Both the position numbers and the translations under genes were made by a program. From NCBI RefSeq assembly GCF_012847335.1, contig NZ_JABBDX010000002.1, forward strand, positions 354,323-418,322: a DNA stretch of 64,000 nt, written 5' to 3'. The notes beneath the pieces are model-generated. The model did not search any database. It had not been told where the DNA came from and saw only the letters and a program-made list of their open reading frames with translations. Positions 9,056-17,874 of the stretch are shown here, piece by piece; position 1 is the first letter of the stretch, and every line of letters begins with the position of its first letter. The DNA is from Psychrobacter sp. MF31. GTDB taxonomy: Bacteria; Pseudomonadota; Gammaproteobacteria; Pseudomonadales; Moraxellaceae.

Positions 9056-11302
9056 TCAGCTTTGATTTAACGCATTAAGTGCGGCTTCAAACTCGTTTCG
9101 CTTGACTTCCCCAACTTGTTTTTTAACCAGCTTGCCATTTTGATAATACAGCAAGGTTGGCGGTCCAAACAGTTGATAGCGCGCTAAAATGGCTTTGGAA
9201 TCCTCGCTTGTCTCGGTGATATCCAAGCGAACCAATTGCCAATTTTGCATTTGCTGAGGTCGGCTTTGGAACAGATTTTTGTCCATTATTCGGCACTCAA
9301 CGCACCAGTCTGCAGTCAAATCAACGATCACATTTGGCGAGCTTTGGGTGATGGCATCAAGCTCGCTTAAGGTCGTGATGGTTTTATCTGAATTATTAAC
9401 TATCGCTGTATTTGAAGTTGATGCGACAGGTTGGTTGACATTAGCCAGTGGTCGCAAACTGTCATGATTGCCAAGCGCGGCGCCAACGATCAAGCACGCC
9501 GCCCAAAGTCCCATAACGATGGCAAGCGCTTGGGTCAGCATGCGACCGCGACCAAGCCAGCGCCAAGCCCAAACGGCAACGACCATAAACCAAAGCGCCC
9601 AAACAAGCAGCATCACTGGCGTCACAAACACGCGCTCAATAAGCAATAAGGCAACCGCAAAAAGCAGTAAAGCAAAGCCTTGCTTGACCCAATTCATCCA
9701 AGCGCCAGCTTTTGGCATGATGCTGCCTTGGGTTGCGCCAATTAAAATGAGCGGCGCGGACAAGCCAAGACCAAGCATAAATAACGCTGCAAATCCTAAC
9801 AGCGCGCTACCAATCGTCGACACGGCAATCAGCGCGCCAAATAAAGGCGCGGACACGCAAGGCGACACCACAAGCGCGGATAAAAACCCTGCCATCAAAC
9901 TGCCGCCTGCGCTTCCAAGCTTACTGTCACCCGCTTGGCTTAATCGCTGCATTTTGCTGCTGACCGCTACTGGCAGCCGGATATTGACCACTTCAAGCAT
10001 ATAAAGGGCAAGCAGCACAAAAATAATGGCAAAGCTGATCAAAATCGCCGGATTTTGTAGCCAACCGATAATGCCAAGCGACTCACCAAAAATGGCAATG
10101 ACTGCGCCCAAAATCCCATAAGCAATCGCCACCCCAAGCGCATAGCTTGAGGTCAAAATTACGCTTTTTCTTGCCGTTGGGTTTTGCTGACGGGCAACGA
10201 TATTGGCGACAATCGGCAGCATCGGCAACACGCAAGGCGTAAAAGCAAGCCCAAGCCCTGCCAAAAATAGCAGCAATAAAGCAAACCAAGGATGGGCGGC
10301 AAGACCAAACGGATCACTTTCAGTTAAGTCATCGTTCGCCATATTTTGATTATTTTGGCGACTATTGTCGTTTAAATTGGCAGAAGCATTTGCCGCGATA
10401 ATGCCATCATCGGCAGCGTTATTGTCTAATAGCGCGGCGTCTTGATCACTTTCAAGACCCTCATCATTGACATGATCCGCCTCATTGCTGTCAGTTAATG
10501 CCGAATCATCAATAGCGCTCGCCGCATTATTATCAGCATTTGGGCTATCGGCAGTCTCTGTTGCAGAATTGGCAGCTAATACCGTGGTCGCTTTTGGGTC
10601 GGAAGCTTTTGAATCCGCGGTTTTTTGATCGGCAGTTTGATTATCGGCTTTATCTTGAGCTACCGCTTTAGCTTTATCGCTTGCCGCCTCAGTTGTTTTT
10701 GCCGGTAGCGCCGTTGTTTTATCAGCGGCTTTATCGTCTTTTTTCTCAGCAGCTTTTGGCGCGGCAATGGTGACCGTGTTATTTATTTTTTCAGGCGGAT
10801 AACAAAGTCCTGCTTTGGCGCAGCCTTGCCAAGTCACGCTAAGCGCAGAATTATTGACCGCTTTGCTGCTGGTGAGCAGCGCTGTCGCTGTAACGTTGCT
10901 TTGATCAAACACAGGAACGCGACCAAATTGCGGGTCATCAATCGATTGCGCCGATTGGCTAAATTTAAAGGGCGCAGCGCTTACCCCAGCGGGCAAGTCC
11001 AGCTTAATTTTATCTTTATAAACGTAATGACCAGGGGTAATGTCAAAATTGATGGTCAGCATCACGCCTTTTGCGGTATTTTTGGTGCTGGTAGTGACCT
11101 GAAACGCTTTATCTACGGGCAAAAACTTCCCTTGATCACCACTTTGATCGGAGCTGAACAAATCGCCAAGCCCTGCCGCTTGAGCGCTGATTGGCAAAGC
11201 TGTCATTGAGCTGAGCGCAATTACTCCTGTAAGAAGTAACGAGCTAAATTTATAAGGCTTGGGTTTTCGCGACTTAACCGCTAGCGACTGGTTGACGGTC
11301 AT
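9056..11302 (-). CDS. dsbD: Thiol:disulfide interchange protein DsbD
   Basis: A 748-residue inner-membrane protein that passes electrons from cytoplasmic thioredoxin to periplasmic thiol proteins. Order of parts: signal peptide to about 42; N-terminal periplasmic domain with the redox pair Cys161/Cys167 (CAKAGLC); a linker from about 182 to 330; the membrane domain with FTPCVLP (Cys357) and SPCVSAP (Cys482); and a C-terminal thioredoxin-like domain with WCVEC (Cys667/Cys670). All six cysteines are present, so it should work. The linker is very rich in Ala, Asp, Asn, Lys and Thr and much longer than in E. coli DsbD (565 residues in its mature plus signal form). It is a single gene with its own terminator. 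Confidence 0.95.
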   Translation of the reverse strand: MTVNQSLAVKSRKPKPYKFSSLLLTGVIALSSMTALPISAQAAGLGDLFSSDQSGDQGKFLPVDKAFQVTTSTKNTAKGVMLTINFDITPGHYVYKDKIKLDLPAGVSAAPFKFSQSAQSIDDPQFGRVPVFDQSNVTATALLTSSKAVNNSALSVTWQGCAKAGLCYPPEKINNTVTIAAPKAAEKKDDKAADKTTALPAKTTEAASDKAKAVAQDKADNQTADQKTADSKASDPKATTVLAANSATETADSPNADNNAASAIDDSALTDSNEADHVNDEGLESDQDAALLDNNAADDGIIAANASANLNDNSRQNNQNMANDDLTESDPFGLAAHPWFALLLLFLAGLGLAFTPCVLPMLPIVANIVARQQNPTARKSVILTSSYALGVAIAYGILGAVIAIFGESLGIIGWLQNPAILISFAIIFVLLALYMLEVVNIRLPVAVSSKMQRLSQAGDSKLGSAGGSLMAGFLSALVVSPCVSAPLFGALIAVSTIGSALLGFAALFMLGLGLSAPLILIGATQGSIMPKAGAWMNWVKQGFALLLFAVALLLIERVFVTPVMLLVWALWFMVVAVWAWRWLGRGRMLTQALAIVMGLWAACLIVGAALGNHDSLRPLANVNQPVASTSNTAIVNNSDKTITTLSELDAITQSSPNVIVDLTADWCVECRIMDKNLFQSRPQQMQNWQLVRLDITETSEDSKAILARYQLFGPPTLLYYQNGKLVKKQVGEVKRNEFEAALNALNQS

Positions 11303-11435
11303 AAAAGGCTACCTTTGCTGACAAATCATAAAAAAATAAAATATAAAAATAGATAATAATTAGCTATACGGCGCGGCAGTTTTATCTATTTAATGACTTT
11401 TAACGTTAATAGTGACGGATTAAATAATGATAATG

Positions 11436-11477
11436 AAAAAAGTATCAACCAAATCACCGCATTGATTGATACTTTTT
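11436..11477. terminator. Strong hairpin downstream of gspG
   Basis: A perfect 12-bp stem (11436-11447 with 11466-11477) of the form AAAAAGTATCAA, flanked by A and T runs, so it can end transcription in both directions. It lies 70 bases after the gspG stop. Confidence 0.75.
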
Positions 11478-11546
11478 AAAGCCTGACTTTTAATCACAGT
11501 TTTGGCAATTTTGGCAGTTTTGACCATCAAATTTTGACAGCAATCA

Positions 11547-12017
11547 TTAAAGCTGAGCGTAAATGTCCGCATCCGCCCCTTCACCACCCGGCTTACCATC
11601 CGCGCCAAGCGAAAACAAATCATAAGCGCGATCTTCACTTCCCGGCGCGGCATACTGCAGCTCATTGTCCCAACCGTCGGTCGGATAGCCGCCTTTGATA
11701 TAGCCGCCTTCAGGATAGTTTTTTGCATCGGCAGGTGGCGTGGTAAGCGCGTCCAAACCTTGAGCGGTCGTTGGATAGCGCGAGTTGTCCACTTTATACA
11801 TATCAAGCGCGTTTGAAACCGTCGCAAGCGCCGTTTCAGTCGTTTTAACTCGAGCTTTGTCACTTTGACCGACCACTTTTGGCACCACAAGACCAGCTAA
11901 AATCGCCAAAATCACAATCACCACCATGATTTCAATTAAGGTAAATCCGGATTGGGATGTTAATGAGCTCTTGGAAGCGGCGGAATCATTGGTCAGCGTT
12001 GGAATTGTCAAGGTCAT
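11547..12017 (-). CDS. gspG: Type II secretion major pseudopilin GspG
   Basis: A 156-residue prepilin with an unusually long 24-residue leader. The site SQSG|FTLIEIMVV has Glu at mature position 5. The body matches GspG: VVPKVVGQSDKARVKTTETALATV and the YPTTAQGLDAL segment, with an acidic calcium-binding C-terminus. It builds the pseudopilus that pushes proteins through the outer-membrane secretin. It stands alone, followed by its own hairpin. gspF lies 200 bases upstream on the same strand and gspE about 10 kb away. Confidence 0.95.
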   Translation of the reverse strand: MTLTIPTLTNDSAASKSSLTSQSGFTLIEIMVVIVILAILAGLVVPKVVGQSDKARVKTTETALATVSNALDMYKVDNSRYPTTAQGLDALTTPPADAKNYPEGGYIKGGYPTDGWDNELQYAAPGSEDRAYDLFSLGADGKPGGEGADADIYAQL

Positions 12018-12219
12018 AAGGGCTCATCACTAAAGTTAGGTTGTTAGCATAATTAATGCTTTTGGCAAAACAATTTTTAAAATAACAGAATCTACCGCCC
12101 ATAATCTTGCTATTGTAGAGCGGCTAATATGCGCAATTGTTGTTGCTTTATTAATGATTGGTAAGGCGAAGTTTAGTAAAATTTAAAATTCGCAATTGTT
12201 AAATTTATGAGTTGTCACA

Positions 12220-13422
12220 TCAGCCTGCCAAGTCATTCATATTAACAATGGGCAACATCACTGCCATGACGATAATCATTACCACAACCCCCATCAAGAC
12301 CAGCATCAATGGCTCAAGCAGTGACAATAACGTGCTAATAAAGTTGGTGGCTTCCGTCTCTTGCATGTGAGCGGCGCGGCTGAGCATCCCTTCAAGCTCG
12401 CCTGAGTTTTCACCACTTTTAATCATTTGCACCATCATCGGCGGAAAATAGCTCGATTTGTCCAGTTGGCTTGAAAGACTTGCGCCCTCGGTGACGCGAT
12501 TAGCCGCCTGAATAATTGAACTTTGAATGTGCAAATTGGTGGTGACCGCCGCGCCGATGTGCAGCGCTTCAATCAGTGGCACGCCTGATCGCACCAAAAT
12601 CGCAAGGGTACTGGCAAAACGAGCGGCATTCAACCCTCGCGACAGTTTGGCTAAAATCGGCAATTTTAATACCAAACTGTCAATAGCCAGCTTCCCGGCT
12701 TGGGTTTTAGCAAAGCGAATTATTAAAAACGCCGCCATTGCCATAATAGCAAGCATCAACCACCACCATGTCGTAATAAGGTTAGACAATGCGAGCACCA
12801 CTTGGGTAATCAGTGGCAGCGCTTGCTCGGACTGCTCAAAAACCTTGACAATTTTGGGAACGACAAAGCTCATCAAGCCGATAATGACCGCAAAAGCCAT
12901 CACCATCAGCACAATTGGATAAACCATCGCGCCTTGGATCTTTTTTTGTAGAGCAAAGCGGTTTTCGGTGTAATCGGCAAGCTGATTTAAAATTAAATCC
13001 AAATGCCCCGATTTTTCGCCCGCCGCAATGGTGGCAATGTATAAGGGCGGAAAGCTTGCCGCTTGCTCAAGGGCGCGCGCAAGGCTCAAACCCTCAAGCA
13101 CACTTGAGCGAATAGCAAGCATTAAGGATTTAATATGTGTTTTTGGCGACTGTTTGGCAACAGCAGCAAGAGCTTCTTCAAGGGGAATTCCGGCGGCAAG
13201 CAAAACCGATAATTGCCGCGTGAGCAGGGCAAGCTCATAAGCGCTCGGCTTTTTAAAACGGTTGTTATTGACCGCTTTTTTATCAAGAACCGCGCTGACC
13301 TCCATCGGCGTCCAGCGCTTATCACGAAGCTGCTGGCGAATTTGCCGCGCCGAGTCGCCCTCAAGAAGACCTTTTTGAACCACGCCTTGCTCATCAAGGG
13401 CTTTAAAATGAAAAGCTGGCAT
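12220..13422 (-). CDS. gspF: Type II secretion inner-membrane platform protein GspF
   Basis: A 400-residue protein with two repeated T2SSF domains and three membrane segments near 170-195, 220-240 and 370-395. The N-terminus (MPAFHFKALDEQGVVQKG) is typical of GspF rather than PilC, and a pilus PilC would be expected next to pilB/pilD, which are absent. GspF links the pseudopilus base to the GspE motor. It lies 53 bases after an unrecognised gene on the same strand and may share its transcript. Confidence 0.92.
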   Translation of the reverse strand: MPAFHFKALDEQGVVQKGLLEGDSARQIRQQLRDKRWTPMEVSAVLDKKAVNNNRFKKPSAYELALLTRQLSVLLAAGIPLEEALAAVAKQSPKTHIKSLMLAIRSSVLEGLSLARALEQAASFPPLYIATIAAGEKSGHLDLILNQLADYTENRFALQKKIQGAMVYPIVLMVMAFAVIIGLMSFVVPKIVKVFEQSEQALPLITQVVLALSNLITTWWWLMLAIMAMAAFLIIRFAKTQAGKLAIDSLVLKLPILAKLSRGLNAARFASTLAILVRSGVPLIEALHIGAAVTTNLHIQSSIIQAANRVTEGASLSSQLDKSSYFPPMMVQMIKSGENSGELEGMLSRAAHMQETEATNFISTLLSLLEPLMLVLMGVVVMIIVMAVMLPIVNMNDLAG

Positions 13423-13475
13423 AACGGTCTCTATGAAAAATCTAAGCCAATATATTAAGCTATGTTTTTAAGCGC

Positions 13476-14444
13476 TTAAAAAAGCGGGGTTGAATCGCTA
13501 CTGTCGGGCATGATGCCTTGGGTTAATAAAACATCCAAATGCTGCTGCTGAAGCTGTTTGTCAAAGTCATTGACCTCCGCGATCAGCAATTTTTCAATGC
13601 GTTTGTTTGAGGCAAAAACGCTGAGCCGCGCGCAAATGACGGCAAGCTGATAAACGCGCTTTTTGCAATCGCCATCCAAGCCTTGCAGCAGTCTTACCAT
13701 AAACGGCGTCTCAAGGCTTGCGTAATCAACTTCCATCACCGCATTTGGGTGCAGCGCTGTGATGCTATAACTTAAAGACAAATGCGCGCAAAAATAACAA
13801 CAAAACAAGTAGCCGACCACATGACCGATGTAATAGCCGCGATCATAAGTGAAGCTTGTCACCCCAAACTGGGTCAGCACATAACTTGCCAAGCTTTCTT
13901 GGTCGCGAACGGGATTTGGGTGCTTAAGTTTGCCCACGGTCGGTAAAGACAGCGGATTTAAACCGTCTTGAACGGTAAGCTGCCAGCCTGCCGGACGCTG
14001 AGCGCCCATTTTATGGATAATATCGCTGATTAAATCATCAACCACGTGCAACTGTTGCCACAAGCGCTCGATGCTATCAATGTCAATCAAAGCGCGCTTG
14101 TCCAAATTCTTGGCAAGGATAAACTGTTGCCACTCCAAAAACTGCGCTTTTAAATGGCTGATTAAATACGTCGGTCGCGCTAATTCGGGCGCTTCATAAT
14201 ATAGGCGGGCGCGCTCAAGCTGCTGATCATAAAGCTTGATGCGAAGCTTAGTGGCATTGCTGTCGCTATCACCGTCTTGATCGCTGGCATCACTGACCAT
14301 AAATTGCGCCAACAAAGACGCTTTAGATAAAGCCGAATTTGGTGCTTGATTCTCAAAAGCTTGAGGTTCAGCGTCATTACCCGTATCTTTATCTGTTAAA
14401 GATTGATTCGCCATTTTCTTAAGATTATCACCAGTTTGGGTCAT
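13476..14444 (-). CDS. Hypothetical protein upstream of gspF
   Basis: A 322-residue protein that I do not recognise. The first 60 residues are hydrophilic and probably disordered. The rest is helical in appearance, with a Tyr/Phe/Cys-rich patch (YLFCCYFCAHLSLSYS) around 212-228 that is too broken to be a sure membrane helix. No signal peptide or catalytic motif was seen. The base composition and codon use look like its neighbours, and it reads straight toward gspF with a 53-base gap, so co-transcription is likely. Any role in secretion is only inferred from position. Confidence 0.75.
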   Translation of the reverse strand: MTQTGDNLKKMANQSLTDKDTGNDAEPQAFENQAPNSALSKASLLAQFMVSDASDQDGDSDSNATKLRIKLYDQQLERARLYYEAPELARPTYLISHLKAQFLEWQQFILAKNLDKRALIDIDSIERLWQQLHVVDDLISDIIHKMGAQRPAGWQLTVQDGLNPLSLPTVGKLKHPNPVRDQESLASYVLTQFGVTSFTYDRGYYIGHVVGYLFCCYFCAHLSLSYSITALHPNAVMEVDYASLETPFMVRLLQGLDGDCKKRVYQLAVICARLSVFASNKRIEKLLIAEVNDFDKQLQQQHLDVLLTQGIMPDSSDSTPLF

Positions 14445-14539
14445 AACGTTATCACAAATTGTTCACAAATTTGATTCTGATATCGTCATCTTACCTAAAG
14501 ATCAACGCCTTGTCAGCCAAAGTCACGGCAAAAATTTAT

Positions 14540-14700
14540 TTGACCTACTCCCACCACCAAACCTAGGGGTTATGGTGGGGGAATCTTGGCGACCCATAGC
14601 TTCAATGAGACTACTACCTTTCGTCATGCCACTACCGCTGAGTAGTATCGGCACAAGGGAACTCTTTATACCGTAGCAAGCCCTGCTACATCAGCTAACG
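14540..14700 (-). ncRNA. Predicted TnpB guide RNA (omega/reRNA) scaffold
   Basis: In IS200/IS605 elements the TnpB guide RNA covers the 3' end of tnpB and the right end, and its guide is the flanking chromosomal DNA. Here the scaffold would run on the minus strand from about 14700 to 14540, ending with the 14550-14579 hairpin and TCAA. The guide would be the bases from 14539 down to about 14520. This is inferred from family knowledge; no transcript is shown. Confidence 0.5.
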
Positions 14701-15793
14701 CCTGACGGCGAATATTATTACTGGCATTGAGGTCACGGTCATGTTCTAGTTGGCAACTAGGGCAAATCCAACTTCTCACCGATAACGGCAAACTATCCAG
14801 TTTGTGATCACAATGCGAGCAAAGTTTACTACTAGCAAAAAACCGATTTACCTTTAGCACGTTTTTACCATGCCACTTAGCCTTGTAACTCAGCAAGGTC
14901 ACAAACTGACCCCAAGCGGCATCGCTAATCGCTTTGGCAAGCTTACGGTTTTTTACCATGTTTTTCACCGCCAAATCTTCAACCCCAAAGCTTGTCGCTT
15001 GGTTTTTGCAAACAAGCTGATGGGTAATTTGATGATGTAAGTCTAGTCGCTGATGGCGTACTTTTTCATGAATACGAGCAACGGCGAGTTTTTGCTTTTG
15101 ATAGTTTTTGCTTTGTTTTTGCTTTCGGGCAAAGATCTTTTGTTGAACGGCAAGCCTTCGACTAGCTTTAGCTAAATGCTTTGCATTATCAAACTTAGTG
15201 CCATTAGATAAGATCAGTAAATGACTAATTCCTAAATCAATACCAATGGTTAGGCTTGACTCAACCGTAGTCGCCACTGGCAAAACATCCTCATTCTCGA
15301 CCAAAATGCTTGCAAAGTATTTTCCTGTCGCGGTTTCGCTTACCGTGACTGTTTTAACTTTGCCAACAAACTCACGGCTAAACTTAGCTTTAATACCCTT
15401 TAGCTTGGGTAGGTCAATCGTTCCATTATCAAAGTTGACACTACCATGCTGAGGGTTTTGATAGCTTCTACGCGGTCTTTTTTTAGACTTGAAACGTGGA
15501 AACTTAGCGCGACCTTTGAAGAAATTGGTAAAAGCGGTATGGACGTTCAATAAGGCATTAAGTAAAGATTGACTGTTAACCTCATTAAGCCATGCAAACC
15601 TTTCAGTCTTTTTCTTTTTGACAAGCTGACTTTGAATTTGGGATCGTGACAGCGACTTTTTGAATAGCGAATAGTAGCGCTTTTGAAGTGCAAGCGCCCA
15701 ATTAAACACAAATCGAGCGCAACCAAAGTGCTTTTCAATCAGCACTTTTTGCTCAAGATTTGGGTAAATTCGGTATTTATAGGCGCGGATCAT
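14666..15793 (-). CDS. tnpB: RNA-guided endonuclease TnpB (IS200/IS605 family)
   Basis: A 375-residue protein. The RuvC-like triad is complete: Asp186 in GIDLG, Glu272 in VEDL, and Asp354 in HDRDLNAS. The zinc finger is Cys325/Cys328 and Cys344/Cys347. The N-terminus MIRAYKYRIYPN is typical of the family. TnpB proteins cut DNA using a guide RNA made from the transposon end, which helps the element persist at the donor site. Its length is normal and no frameshift is seen, so it is probably active. It shares a 60-base divergent promoter region with tnpA. Confidence 0.93.
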   Translation of the reverse strand: MIRAYKYRIYPNLEQKVLIEKHFGCARFVFNWALALQKRYYSLFKKSLSRSQIQSQLVKKKKTERFAWLNEVNSQSLLNALLNVHTAFTNFFKGRAKFPRFKSKKRPRRSYQNPQHGSVNFDNGTIDLPKLKGIKAKFSREFVGKVKTVTVSETATGKYFASILVENEDVLPVATTVESSLTIGIDLGISHLLILSNGTKFDNAKHLAKASRRLAVQQKIFARKQKQSKNYQKQKLAVARIHEKVRHQRLDLHHQITHQLVCKNQATSFGVEDLAVKNMVKNRKLAKAISDAAWGQFVTLLSYKAKWHGKNVLKVNRFFASSKLCSHCDHKLDSLPLSVRSWICPSCQLEHDRDLNASNNIRRQALADVAGLATV

Positions 15794-15853
15794 AGCTTGT
15801 CAATTAAGTAAGATAGGATTATAATTTAGCATCGATTCAACTTGGTGTCAATT

Positions 15854-16279
15854 ATGCGTAAGCAGCTAAAGTCACACTATAATTGCGTTTATAATCTAAC
15901 CTTTCATTTAGTGTTAGTCAGTAAGTACCGCAGAAAATGCTTTACTAATGATATTCTTGACAGGCTTAAGACTATTACAAACGAGCTTTGCCAAAAATGG
16001 GATGTTGAGCTGTTAGAGTTCAGTGGCGCGTCCGACCATATTCATCTATTGATTGAACTGCACCCTAATATCATGCCGAGTAAATTCATCAATAATCTAA
16101 AAACAGTCACCAGTCGATTGATTAGAAAAGAGTTTTCAAATCATTTTTCCGCCTTTTATAACAAGCCTGTTCTATGGACGAGAGCTTACTGCTTGCTGAC
16201 TACTGGCGACGCAACCATTGATACGATTAGACAATATATTGAAAAACAAAAGCGCCCTGATGTAAGCATGAATAGTTAA
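15854..16279 (+). CDS. tnpA: IS200/IS605 transposase TnpA (Y1 HUH)
   Basis: A 141-residue protein. The HUH metal motif is His62-Ile-His64 (DHIHLLIEL), and the catalytic Tyr is Tyr128 in the helix TIRQYIEKQ. Both are in the expected spacing, so it should be able to cut and rejoin single-stranded ends. The start is the ATG at 15854; TTG and GTG codons a little upstream would add 3-4 residues. The stop lies at or next to the probable left end of the element. Confidence 0.92.
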   Translation: MRKQLKSHYNCVYNLTFHLVLVSKYRRKCFTNDILDRLKTITNELCQKWDVELLEFSGASDHIHLLIELHPNIMPSKFINNLKTVTSRLIRKEFSNHFSAFYNKPVLWTRAYCLLTTGDATIDTIRQYIEKQKRPDVSMNS

Positions 16280-16290
16280 AATCAGCAAAA

Positions 16291-16317
16291 AAGCGCTAAG
16301 GATTGACCTTAACGCTT
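16291..16317 (-). terminator. Terminator of the AraC-family gene
   Basis: AAGCGTTAAGG pairs with CCTTAGCGCTT (one mismatch) across a 5-base loop and runs into T on the minus strand, 41 bases past the araC-type stop. Being next to the IS end, it could instead belong to the element. Confidence 0.65.
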
Positions 16318-16357
16318 ATTGTTCCCTTCAACATTTAAAATAGCGTTAAGCTATCAG

Positions 16358-17281
16358 CTACTTTTGATATTGCTGTCGATAAATTTTGGGCGATACGCCA
16401 TAAACCCGCTTAAACGCTTGGCTAAACGTCGAATCCGACGCGTAACCGACAAGCTCACTAATTCGGCTGATGCTGTTTTGCTGCAACCGCAAATAACGCG
16501 CCGCCAAGCGCAGCCGATAATCGATCAAATAGGTCAAAGGCGGCATACCAACGATATCTTTAAAACGCTGAGCAAAGCTTGATCGCGACATTCCGGCGAC
16601 CTCTGCCAATTTGTGAATCGTCCAGCTTTGATTGGGCGCATCATGCATGACAGCAAGCGCCTTTGCCAAATACGGATCTTTCATTGCCTGAAGCCAGCTT
16701 CCGGTTGCCTCAGGAAGGCTTTCGATATACGTTCGCAGGCATTCGATCATCATAATGCTTGCCCAATGATTGATCACTGCCGTTTTACCGATGCGCTCAT
16801 GCGCCGACTCAAGCGTTAACAATTTGATGCCCACATCAAGCACTTCAAACCGGCTTTCTGGCTGATCTTCATGCTCCGGCAAAATCGGCGGCAATACCGA
16901 CAATAGCGGTCTTATCATCTCTTTATCATACTGGCATTCAATCAAGATCAGGCATGAGTTAAGCTCGCCTGCTTCCCCAAGCGACAGCGTCTTTGCTTCT
17001 GCGCCAACCAAATGCTCATCCAACGCTTGCGCCTCACAACCGTGATAATCAAGCGCATAGCAAACATGGCGATAAGCGTTTGGAATCATAATCATATCGC
17101 CGGAATACGCCTTTCTTGACGCCTCGCCCACGCTGATACAAAAACTTCCCGACATCACCAAATAAAACAAAATCGTATCTTTTCTCGTAATCGAATACGA
17201 CCAATCGCCCTTGCCCTCTAAACGATAATAGCGGGTCTCACACAAATGCACATTTTCAAGAAGCATGCTCAGGGCATCCAT
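16358..17281 (-). CDS. AraC family transcriptional regulator, cupin type
   Basis: A 307-residue protein. The N-terminal half (about 10-190) matches the cupin-type sensor domain found in one AraC subgroup (FYLVMSGSFCISVG, MIMIPNAYRHVCY). The C-terminal 100 residues carry two helix-turn-helix motifs (IHKLAEVAGMSRSSFAQRFKDIVG and ISRISELVGYASDSTFSQAFKRVYG). It should bind DNA and sense a small molecule, but the ligand cannot be told. It stands alone with its own terminator; the neighbouring gap on its 5' side holds no obvious target gene, so it may be a free-standing global or remote regulator. Confidence 0.88.
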   Translation of the reverse strand: MDALSMLLENVHLCETRYYRLEGKGDWSYSITRKDTILFYLVMSGSFCISVGEASRKAYSGDMIMIPNAYRHVCYALDYHGCEAQALDEHLVGAEAKTLSLGEAGELNSCLILIECQYDKEMIRPLLSVLPPILPEHEDQPESRFEVLDVGIKLLTLESAHERIGKTAVINHWASIMMIECLRTYIESLPEATGSWLQAMKDPYLAKALAVMHDAPNQSWTIHKLAEVAGMSRSSFAQRFKDIVGMPPLTYLIDYRLRLAARYLRLQQNSISRISELVGYASDSTFSQAFKRVYGVSPKIYRQQYQK

Positions 17282-17652
17282 GAATCTTATCCTTAAGCTA
17301 AGTCGCGCAAACCATTCAAAGCTTGCAACATAACGACCTTAACCCTAATATTCAAGTAAATTAATCACTTGTGGACTACAGTTAAAAATATACATACGAT
17401 AAACACAACTTAACAGCGCTTTACTTAACTAAACATAAGGCTTTATCTGGTAAATGAATTTGATCAAGAATTTATGGTTATGGTAAAAGGTCATCGTCAA
17501 CGCAAGTAAGGTTGCCCAGACGATCAAAAAGTAAATGATTTTAAAGAAATTAAAAATTAAGAACGACAAAAAGCCGCCAAAATGGCGATCATTATCAAAA
17601 TAAAAGAATAATAACGAAACAGATAGGAAGTTTTAGAACTTGAAGAAGATAT
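17282..17652. other. Gap between the AraC-type gene and tRNA-His
   Basis: It is AT-rich and holds no gene above threshold. On the minus strand a frame is open from about 17640 to a TAG at 17429 and would encode a very hydrophobic peptide (segments like FLIVWATLLALTMTF). It has no ATG near its start and no ribosome site. It may be a remnant of a membrane protein or a by-product of AT-rich sequence. No clear promoter could be chosen. Confidence 0.4.
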
Positions 17653-17729
17653 TGGGGCGACTGATGGGACTCGAACCCACGACAACCGAGATCACAACCC
17701 GGGGCTCTACCAACTGAGCTACAACCGCC
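17653..17729 (-). tRNA. tRNA-His (GTG)
   Basis: A full cloverleaf can be drawn, with acceptor GCGGTTG paired with CAGTCGC and anticodon GTG in the loop TTGTGAT. The extra 5' G opposite C73, the identity mark of tRNA-His, is present at 17729. The CCA end is encoded at 17653-17655. Confidence 0.97.
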
Positions 17730-17763
17730 ATATATTGCCAAGGGGCAAGATTTGCAGGCTAAA

Positions 17764-17840
17764 TGGCGCGCCTGGCAGGATTCGAACCTGCGACCACCTA
17801 CTTAGAAGGCAGGTGCTCTATCCAACTGAGCTACAGGCGC
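17764..17840 (-). tRNA. tRNA-Arg (TCT)
   Basis: Acceptor GCGCCTG pairs with CAGGCGC; the anticodon loop CTTCTAA gives TCT, reading AGA/AGG codons. CCA is encoded at 17764-17766. It lies 34 bases upstream of tRNA-His and is probably transcribed with it. Confidence 0.97.
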
Positions 17841-17874
17841 TCGATTTGGCATTTATATATAATCACTTATATAT

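Larger units (their letters stand above)
14540..16280. mobile_element. IS200/IS605-type insertion sequence with divergent tnpA and tnpB
   Basis: tnpA (plus) and tnpB (minus) are divergent, as in IS605. The tnpB-side end is well supported. A hairpin at 14550-14579 (CCCACCA paired with TGGTGGG) is followed on the minus strand by GGAGTAGGTCAA, the form of a right-end cleavage site ending in TCAA, which puts the boundary at 14540. The tnpA-side end is not resolved; it probably lies within the last tnpA codons or just past them (about 16260-16280). Such elements move as single-stranded DNA and make no target duplication. Confidence 0.8.

Noticed and set aside
12018-12219. Extra gsp gene between gspF and gspG
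   Set aside because: No frame with prepilin or other type II secretion features was found in these 200 bases.
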